The notes beneath the pieces were generated by a model. That model was not told the DNA's origin. It searched no databases and saw only the letters and a list, made by a program, of their open reading frames with translations. A DNA stretch of 54,307 nucleotides from an uncultured Actinomycetes bacterium. GTDB lineage: Bacteria > Actinomycetota > Actinomycetes > Nanopelagicales > Nanopelagicaceae. Positions 49,740 through 54,307 of this stretch are shown piece after piece (the stretch's first letter is position 1; every line of letters begins with the position of its first letter). Location of the stretch: NCBI GenBank assembly GCA_903844855.1, contig CAIMVH010000074.1:1-54307 (forward strand). Direction: 5' to 3'. Both the position numbers and the translations under genes were made by a program.

Positions 49740-50257
49740 TCTGTAATCAGTCGAAGTTCCGTCGCATATTTCTTGCCAGCTGCTACGTAATATTGAGCGT
49801 TTGGACTTCCAAACCCAGGTTCAACCGAATTTAGGATTAATTTCGCGGGAACCCCCAAAGCTTTGGCGTAATCCGGGATGGTGGTGTTTGGCGGCACTAA
49901 AGCTTGTGCCCCCACGAGAGCGTTGAAGCCAATGGTGCTGCCTTGTAATACGGTCGAACCCGAACCGATCAGAGAGGCATTGCCAATGATCGCGCCTTCA
50001 ATATGCACGTTATGCCCAATAACAACGTCATTACCGATGGTCGTGACGTGCTTAGAGTGCGTGTGAATGACTGCTCCGTCTTGAATATTTGTTCTTGAAC
50101 CCACCGTGATAACTCCCGTGTCCCCTCGCAGAACTGCCCCCGGCCACACAGTCGAATCTGGACCAATCACCACACTTCCAATGATGACGGCATCGGGGTG
50201 CACGTAGGCGGAATCATGGATCAGGGGGATGAGGTCACCGAGGGCGTAAATAGGCAT
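49736..50257 (-). CDS. Gamma carbonic anhydrase-family hexapeptide protein
   Basis: 173-aa left-handed beta-helix (repeats of [LIV]-G-x-x-x-x) of the CaiE/PaaY/YrdA group. The first metal-ligand region is DGAVIHTHSKH (His65) and the second is VIGHNVHIEGAIIG (His82). The usual third ligand in GHxxxxH is Glu87 here, with a His two residues earlier (His85). Metal binding or activity may thus be altered; a non-enzymatic role is possible. TAACCT plus 6 nt sets the ATG. Confidence 0.82.
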   Translation of the reverse strand: MPIYALGDLIPLIHDSAYVHPDAVIIGSVVIGPDSTVWPGAVLRGDTGVITVGSRTNIQDGAVIHTHSKHVTTIGNDVVIGHNVHIEGAIIGNASLIGSGSTVLQGSTIGFNALVGAQALVPPNTTIPDYAKALGVPAKLILNSVEPGFGSPNAQYYVAAGKKYATELRLITD

Positions 50258-50263
50258 GAGAGC

Positions 50264-50269
50264 AGGTTA
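50264..50269 (-). promoter_or_regulatory. -10 hexamer of the gamma carbonic anhydrase gene
   Basis: TAACCT on the minus strand, 6 nt before the ATG at 50257. Confidence 0.6.
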
Positions 50270-50314
50270 GCCTCCATTTCGGGGGCATTCGATGTCGGAC
50301 AAGAGGTCAATTGA

Positions 50315-50369
50315 GAGTGAGATCACGCTCATTTGACCGATTCTCGAGAAATTCACAGCGATTTTGACC
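50315..50369. promoter_or_regulatory. Candidate operator region upstream of the DUF4193 gene
   Basis: The 188-bp gap between the gamma carbonic anhydrase and DUF4193 genes is the longest non-coding stretch in the window. It holds GGTCAA (50315-50320), TTTGACC at 50332-50338 and again at 50363-50369 (31 bp apart, about three helical turns), and a perfect 10-bp palindrome TTCTCGAGAA at 50341-50350 between them. A CATGAT at 50391 could be a -10, but spacing to TTGACC is long (21 bp). Nothing else is recognisable here. Confidence 0.4.
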
Positions 50370-50445
50370 ATTTGAGGGCCGAAAAAGAGGCATGATTCGC
50401 GCGTTCAGGCATTTTTGAAGAGAAGTTGATGTCAAGGAGTTGATG

Positions 50446-50742
50446 ATGGCCACCGATTACGACACCCCGCGAAAGACCGATGACGAACTCACCGAGGAAT
50501 CGATTGAGGAGTTAAAGGCGCGTCGAGCGGAAGCGCAATCTGGTCAAGTCGATGTAGACGAAGCAGAACTTGCTGAAACACTCGAATTGCCAGGCGCCGA
50601 CCTCTCTGGCGAGGAACTCACCGTACGAGTGCTACCCAAGCAGGCAGATGAATTTACTTGTTCACGTTGTTTTCTTGTTCACCACCGCACGCAACTTGCT
50701 AAAGGCGAGGGCGTCACTGCGGTCTGTAGCGAGTGTGCGTAA
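50446..50742 (+). CDS. DUF4193 family protein
   Basis: 98-aa protein matching DUF4193 along its length: MATDYDTPRKTDDELTEESIEELKARR, then VDVDEAELAETLELPGADLSGEELTVRVLPKQADEFTCSRCFLVHHRTQLA and a final CSEC. The two Cys pairs (CSRC and CSEC) form a probable zinc ribbon. The family is highly conserved in actinobacteria and of unknown function. Start at 50446 with AAGGAG 6 nt upstream and the family's usual MATDYD start; two in-frame codons upstream (TTG, ATG) are less well spaced. It has a classical long leader, unusual in this window. Divergent gamma carbonic anhydrase; convergent DUF3093. Confidence 0.93.
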   Translation: MATDYDTPRKTDDELTEESIEELKARRAEAQSGQVDVDEAELAETLELPGADLSGEELTVRVLPKQADEFTCSRCFLVHHRTQLAKGEGVTAVCSECA

Positions 50743-50751
50743 CTTTCTCGT

Positions 50752-51186
50752 CTACCCCTTCTTGTTGAGCAGATCCGCGATCGTCTCGGATTGCCTGGTC
50801 GAAACGAATATGTAGGGTCGACGTTTCTCAGGATCTGCAATGTCAATCTTCACTGCTGTATGAATCCAGCCTCGCATGATGATGAGAGCCGCCGGATCTG
50901 CTTTCGGTCCCAATGTGGAGCGAGTTGCTGCCCGATCGAGTGGAGTGCAGAGCGTGATGTGTGCTCGAGGAATCCTATTTCCCTCAGCGATGAACATCTC
51001 GCCATCGATGCTAATTCCAAAGGTAGAACGCCAGAGCGAGAAGCTCACTAAACCGGCAGCAAGCAATCCTCCGATCAAACCCACGAGGACACCGAATGGT
51101 GCGCCAAAAACAAGACCAATAGCCAGCCCAAAAATTAGCGCGAGAAACCACGCGATCGGTGGGGGATAGACCTTCTCTATATACAT
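50752..51186 (-). CDS. DUF3093 family membrane protein
   Basis: 144-aa protein of the actinobacterial DUF3093 family: two adjacent N-terminal helices (about 12-30 and 33-52) and a soluble C-terminal domain with ISIDGEMFIAEGNRIPRAHITLCTPLDRAATRSTLGPKADPAALIIMRGWIHTAVKIDIADP and the terminal PYIFVSTRQSETIADLL. Function unknown. It pairs with DUF4193 and dUTPase genes, as in Rv2697c-Rv2699c. Start at the ATG with GAGG 5 nt upstream; the SDR gene on the same strand ends 1 bp before it. Confidence 0.9.
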   Translation of the reverse strand: MYIEKVYPPPIAWFLALIFGLAIGLVFGAPFGVLVGLIGGLLAAGLVSFSLWRSTFGISIDGEMFIAEGNRIPRAHITLCTPLDRAATRSTLGPKADPAALIIMRGWIHTAVKIDIADPEKRRPYIFVSTRQSETIADLLNKKG

Positions 51187-51187
51187 G

Positions 51188-52057
51188 TCATCCTCGAGTT
51201 GATCGTTTGGTGAGCAGACGCATGAGCAGTGGTGGCCGCTTGAGTCCGAAAGTGATCGCAACGAATGAATCAATCATTTTGGCAGGCAGTAGACGCACGT
51301 AGGGGATTGCGCCAGTTCCTTTGCCCACCAAGTAGCGAGTTCGAGGAGAGTCGCTTTCGATCGCATCGCGGATCACTCGTGCCACTGGTGTGGGCTCGGG
51401 GTATTCGGCGTGCACAAGGCGGGCAGCTTTCTTGTAAATCTTCTGGTGTGGACCGGTTGTCGGAAGTTGTGTCCCCGCTTTAGACCAGATGTTTGACGAA
51501 AAAGAAGCCGGTTCGACCAGGCTGACGTGAATGCCACTGCCGGTGAGTTCGACGCGTAGCGCATCGCTTAACGCTTCTAGAGCGAACTTGCTCGCGCTGT
51601 ACCAACCTAGAAAGGGCGCAGCCACTCTTCCACTTACTGATGAAATGTTGATGATGCGTCCGCTTCCTCGGCTTCTCATGCTGGGGAGAAATCCTCGGAT
51701 GAGCTCTGCGGGGATGAAGAGATTTACTCGAACTTGCTCGGCTGCGTACGCCGACTCTACATCTTCGATCGCCCCTGGTGCGGCAAAGCCAGCGTTATTG
51801 ACCAAGGCATACGGCGCTTGTCCTAACAGATCCAAGGTCTGAGAGATGAGCAGCGAGGCGCTCTCCGGCTCAGTGAAATCAGCGACCAGCACCTCCACCC
51901 CAGGTACGTCTCGGAGTAATCCGTCGGCTTGGGAAGGCGTGCGAGCGGTACCGACTACTCGCCAGCCCGCAGAGACCAGTTCGCGAGCGGTGTAGAGCCC
52001 AATTCCGCTGGTCGCCCCTGTGATTAACGCGGTCTTGTCAGAGTGAGAAAGAGACAT
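51188..52057 (-). CDS. Short-chain dehydrogenase/reductase
   Basis: 289-aa classical SDR with a C-terminal extension. TGATSGIG (13-20) binds NAD(P), NNAG is at 87-90, and the catalytic residues are Ser140 (NISSVSG), Tyr153 and Lys157 (YSASK). Basic residues after the second strand (TART) suggest NADP(H). The last 40 residues (YLVGKGTGAIPYVRLLPAKMIDSFVAITFGLKRPP) contain a hydrophobic stretch that may associate with membrane, typical of lipid- or retinol-like SDRs; the substrate is unknown. Start set by TACCTT plus 6 nt, opposite the thioesterase promoter. Confidence 0.88.
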   Translation of the reverse strand: MSLSHSDKTALITGATSGIGLYTARELVSAGWRVVGTARTPSQADGLLRDVPGVEVLVADFTEPESASLLISQTLDLLGQAPYALVNNAGFAAPGAIEDVESAYAAEQVRVNLFIPAELIRGFLPSMRSRGSGRIINISSVSGRVAAPFLGWYSASKFALEALSDALRVELTGSGIHVSLVEPASFSSNIWSKAGTQLPTTGPHQKIYKKAARLVHAEYPEPTPVARVIRDAIESDSPRTRYLVGKGTGAIPYVRLLPAKMIDSFVAITFGLKRPPLLMRLLTKRSTRG

Positions 52058-52063
52058 GGAAGA

Positions 52064-52069
52064 AAGGTA
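52064..52069 (-). promoter_or_regulatory. -10 hexamer of the SDR gene
   Basis: TACCTT on the minus strand, 6 nt before the ATG at 52057. It shares the central TA with the divergent thioesterase hexamer. Confidence 0.6.
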
Positions 52070-52073
52070 CTCT
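52068..52073 (+). promoter_or_regulatory. -10 hexamer of the thioesterase gene
   Basis: TACTCT, 6 nt before the GTG at 52080. Overlaps the SDR hexamer by 2 bp, so both cannot be occupied at once. Confidence 0.6.
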
Positions 52074-52079
52074 GGGAAC

Positions 52080-52664
52080 GTGGCACGCGTCCCTTCAACT
52101 ACTCCACCGGCTGATGCTCAATCAGCTCAAGTGCATCCCGATGCACCAAGGTCTGGGCAAGAGATCCCCTCCCATCTCGAGCATTGCTTCGGCTGCGGCC
52201 CCTCTCATCCCACTGGTCTACGAATTCGCTCGACTGCAGGTGAGGGCGCCAGCATCACCTCTATCTTTACGGTCTCTGAATTTCACCAGGGAGCCCCTGG
52301 TTTGGCGCACGGAGGAATCTTGACGCTGGCCTGTGACGAAGTTCTTGGTCACTTGATGTGGCTCTTGCGCAAACCAGCCGTTACGGGACGACTCGAAACT
52401 GATTTTCTACTCCCCGTCCCCGTCGGTTCGGTGATTCATCTCAGTGCAGAGATCCTGGGTGTCTCTGGGCGCAAAGTTTATTCACGGTGTGAAGGACGAT
52501 TGAATTCACCAGACGGTCCTGTTGCTATTCGAGCGCAATCGCTATTTGTTATTGTTGATATGCAACATTTTCTTGATTCAGCTCCAGAGGATTACCTCAC
52601 CCGGATTCAAGGCAATCCGGCACTGATGCGCGAGATTGACTCTTCCTTTGAGGTCAACCCCTAA
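52080..52664 (+). CDS. PaaI-family hotdog thioesterase
   Basis: 194-aa protein. After a Pro/Ser-rich N-terminus comes [15 protein letters not shown], then the hotdog signature [21 protein letters not shown] (HGG..DE), followed by [22 protein letters not shown]. Members hydrolyse acyl-CoA thioesters; the specific substrate is unknown. GTG start is set by TACTCT plus 6 nt; the longer frame (52056) overlaps the SDR gene on the other strand. Its stop overlaps the dut start (TAATG). Confidence 0.85.
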   Translation: MARVPSTTPPADAQSAQVHPDAPRSGQEIPSHLEHCFGCGPSHPTGLRIRSTAGEGASITSIFTVSEFHQGAPGLAHGGILTLACDEVLGHLMWLLRKPAVTGRLETDFLLPVPVGSVIHLSAEILGVSGRKVYSRCEGRLNSPDGPVAIRAQSLFVIVDMQHFLDSAPEDYLTRIQGNPALMREIDSSFEVNP

Positions 52665-53107
52665 TGATCGAAGTTCTCATTACTCGCAGCGATCCGAGTC
52701 TTTCGTTACCGGCCTATGCCAAGCCAGGCGATGCTGGGGCTGATCTTTGCAGTAGCGAGGATCTGGTTATCGCTCCCGGGGAGCGCGCTCTTGTGTCGAC
52801 TGGTCTTTCGATTGCTCTTCCGGATGGTTTTGCAGCTTTTGTGCACCCACGTTCCGGCCTTGCGATAAAAAGTGGAATTGGCATCGTTAATGCTCCAGGT
52901 ACCATCGATTCGGGTTACCGCGGCGAGATCAAGGTGATAGTCATCAATCATGACCGTGCAGAGGATTTCGTAATTAAGCGCGGGGATCGCATCGCCCAAT
53001 TAGTGATTCAACGCGTAGAAAGCGCGCAATTCGTGGAAGTAGAAGTTCTTCCTGAAAGCGCACGTGGTGCTGGTGGGTTCGGTTCGACTGGGGTGGCTCA
53101 TGAATAA
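52664..53107 (+). CDS. dut: Deoxyuridine 5'-triphosphate nucleotidohydrolase
   Basis: Trimeric dUTPase, 147 aa, hydrolysing dUTP to dUMP and keeping uracil out of DNA. All five motifs are visible: [37 protein letters not shown] with the catalytic Asp, [10 protein letters not shown] and the C-terminal P-loop-like [11 protein letters not shown]. Located between DUF3093 and OB-fold genes as in other actinobacteria; the DUF3710 gene that usually follows is absent. The next gene overlaps by 8 bp. Confidence 0.95.
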   Translation: MIEVLITRSDPSLSLPAYAKPGDAGADLCSSEDLVIAPGERALVSTGLSIALPDGFAAFVHPRSGLAIKSGIGIVNAPGTIDSGYRGEIKVIVINHDRAEDFVIKRGDRIAQLVIQRVESAQFVEVEVLPESARGAGGFGSTGVAHE

Positions 53108-53444
53108 GCGGGAGATGTCACGAACGGAGCAATATGCAGACTCTCTGCATACCGACACAAATCGTCACATGCATACACGTGTTGCGGACTTGCAACCGCG
53201 CCGCAGAGCCACCGTTATCGGGACGATCAATTCACTCGTCATTCGCCCACGCTCTGGAGTCCCTGCGTTAGAAGTTGAGATACAGGATGGTTCCGGAAAA
53301 CTGACTTGCATCTGGCTCGGACAGCGGAGCATCGCGGCAGTCACGCCCGGACGAGATATAGAGGTCACTGGAATGATCATGCAAAACGAAGAGGGTTGGC
53401 TCTCTTACAACCCTGTATATCGACTCTTTCCAGATACCAAATGA
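53100..53444 (+). CDS. OB-fold nucleic-acid-binding-type protein
   Basis: 114-aa protein with a C-terminal OB fold: [78 protein letters not shown]. It resembles the tRNA_anti/RecG-wedge type domain annotated for Rv2694c. A function is not established. ATG at 53100 overlaps the dut stop; the longer frame is read from within dut. Its stop overlaps the DUF3159 start (ATGA). Confidence 0.85.
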   Translation: MNKREMSRTEQYADSLHTDTNRHMHTRVADLQPRRRATVIGTINSLVIRPRSGVPALEVEIQDGSGKLTCIWLGQRSIAAVTPGRDIEVTGMIMQNEEGWLSYNPVYRLFPDTK

Positions 53445-54058
53445 GCGATCACAGCAAAGTTATTGATGCCCTCGGTGGTAAACGTGGGGTTATTGATTCA
53501 GGTCTGCCATCGCTCGCGTTTGTATTTGTCTTTACAATTAGCCGGAAACTAGATCTGTCGCTCATTATTGCGTTGGCGATCGCTGCGGTTGCTGCTATTG
53601 CGCGTTTAGTAAAGCGCGACACCATACAGCACGCTATTTCTGGACTTGTAGGCGTACTTATATGTGCTTGGTTTTCGCGTAGCACGGGCAAAGCGGAGAA
53701 TTTCTTTCTTCCCGGCATGATCAAGAGTGCGATCTATGGTGTGGTTTATTTGGCGGCAAACTTGCTGCGGTGGCCAATCCTTGGATTGGTGCTGGGTCCG
53801 ATTCTTGGTGAGAATCTTGGTTGGCGGAAGAATCCGGTGCGCCTAAGGGCCTACCTGCTGGCCGGGTGGGTATGGGTCGGGCTCTTTGTCGTCCGCCTTG
53901 GCATCCAAGTACCGCTCTACTTGGCTAATGAAACGACTGCACTGGGTGTAGCCACTCTTGTCGTGGGATGGCCACTTTTCTTGTTGACCGTGTATCTCAC
54001 TTGGGCAATTTTAAAACGCAGCGCACCGGCGGTCGAAATCGAAGAAGAAAAAAACTAG
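53441..54058 (+). CDS. DUF3159 membrane protein
   Basis: 205-aa polytopic membrane protein (five or six helices) of the actinobacterial DUF3159 family, with VIDALGGKRGVIDSGLPSLAFVFVFTISRKLDLSLIIALAIA at the N-terminus and a C-terminal WILKR-type end. Function unknown. In Rv2693c and relatives it precedes the TrkA genes, as here. Its stop codon TAG lies in CTAG, shared with the convergent TrkA gene. Confidence 0.9.
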   Translation: MSDHSKVIDALGGKRGVIDSGLPSLAFVFVFTISRKLDLSLIIALAIAAVAAIARLVKRDTIQHAISGLVGVLICAWFSRSTGKAENFFLPGMIKSAIYGVVYLAANLLRWPILGLVLGPILGENLGWRKNPVRLRAYLLAGWVWVGLFVVRLGIQVPLYLANETTALGVATLVVGWPLFLLTVYLTWAILKRSAPAVEIEEEKN

Positions 54059-54307
54059 TCTGCGTGATTTGGGGCTAAGCAAGCTTGCAACGCTGGCTCG
54101 GACTCTGCAGTAGCCACGAAAAGCAGTTCATCTCCCGCTTCAAGGGTGTCGTCTGGAGATGGAGTGATGACACGTGTGTCGCGAAGGATTGAAACTAAAG
54201 TTGCGTCGGATGGAAGCGCGAGATCGCGAACCCATTTACCGACACAAGGCGCGCTACTAGGAAGAGTGATCTCAACCAGGTTGGCTTCACCTTGGTTGAA
54301 TGTGAAG
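54055..54307 (-). CDS. TrkA-family potassium uptake protein, C-terminal part
   Basis: Partial gene running off the window; the C-terminal 84 codons are visible, ending at TAG in CTAG. The visible residues (NQGEANLVEITLPSS, then VGKWVRDLALPSDATLVSILRDTRVITPSPDDTLEAGDELLFVAT) form a TrkA_C domain, the ligand-sensing module of Trk/Ktr regulatory subunits. In actinobacteria two adjacent trkA (ceoB, ceoC) genes follow DUF3159; only one is partly seen here. Confidence 0.88.
   Translation of the reverse strand, partial: FTFNQGEANLVEITLPSSAPCVGKWVRDLALPSDATLVSILRDTRVITPSPDDTLEAGDELLFVATAESEPALQACLAPNHAD

Overview
The window looks like a chromosomal segment of a small, streamlined actinobacterium (Actinomycetota), plausibly an aquatic lineage such as Nanopelagicales; the rank is inference. 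The evidence is families typical of the phylum (DUF3043, DUF3093, DUF3159, DUF4193, a PimB-type mannosyltransferase, a di-haem QcrC with a three-helix Rieske protein, a heterodimeric CrtYc/CrtYd lycopene cyclase), a moderate GC content by eye, and extreme compaction. From memory, gene order follows two Mycobacterium tuberculosis blocks: about Rv2173-Rv2205c (1600-43400) and about Rv2692-Rv2699c (50400-54307). I see no tRNA, rRNA, CRISPR array, insertion sequence or phage gene, and no gene-free stretch longer than 190 bases.

Layout. 1-5400: aldo/keto reductase, DUF3043 protein, quinolinate synthase, glycerate kinase, ErpA-type Fe-S carrier and a PfkB sugar/nucleoside kinase. 5375-6627: a TusA protein translationally coupled to a cysteine-desulfurase-like protein that lacks the PLP lysine. 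6689-14463: the aerobic respiratory core, with ctaC-ctaD-ctaF on the plus strand and ctaE-qcrC-qcrA-qcrB plus two small genes on the minus strand. 14582-28777: a degenerate receiver protein, a DEDDh/UvrC-like nuclease, then an envelope and lipid region (phosphatidylcholine-synthase-like enzyme, NlpC/P60 hydrolase, PimB-like mannosyltransferase, polytopic membrane protein, acyl-CoA synthetase with a sensorless two-component pair, SRPBCC protein, PlsC) ending in phosphofructokinase. 28826-33434: DAHP synthase, O6-alkylguanine methyltransferase, threonine aldolase, EamA exporter and endonuclease IV. 33454-38647: PASTA Ser/Thr kinase, riboswitch-controlled thiO-thiS-thiG, an Rv2175c-like protein and thiE.

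38644-48227 is a carotenoid locus. crtYc-crtYd converge on crtE-crtI-crtB. A second minus-strand operon carries an alpha/beta hydrolase, a CrtA-like monooxygenase, a CruF-like hydratase, a CruG-like glycosyltransferase and a second CrtI/CrtD-type desaturase. Together these suggest a monocyclic, hydroxylated or ketolated, glycosylated C40 carotenoid. 48257-54307 holds a YbaK protein, CopC-like protein, LMW phosphatase/arsenate reductase, gamma carbonic anhydrase homologue, DUF4193 and DUF3093 proteins, SDR, PaaI thioesterase, dUTPase, OB-fold protein, DUF3159 membrane protein and the C-terminus of a TrkA protein.

Expression architecture is the most consistent non-coding signal. Twenty-three operon-head genes have a TANNNT (two CANNAT) hexamer exactly 6 or 7 nt before the start codon, which is the geometry of leaderless transcripts. 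Within operons most genes overlap by 4 bp. Six of twelve convergent pairs overlap by exactly 4 bp at a shared stop tetramer. Short triple tandem repeats occur in three intergenic spots (12-, 17- and 13-bp periods).
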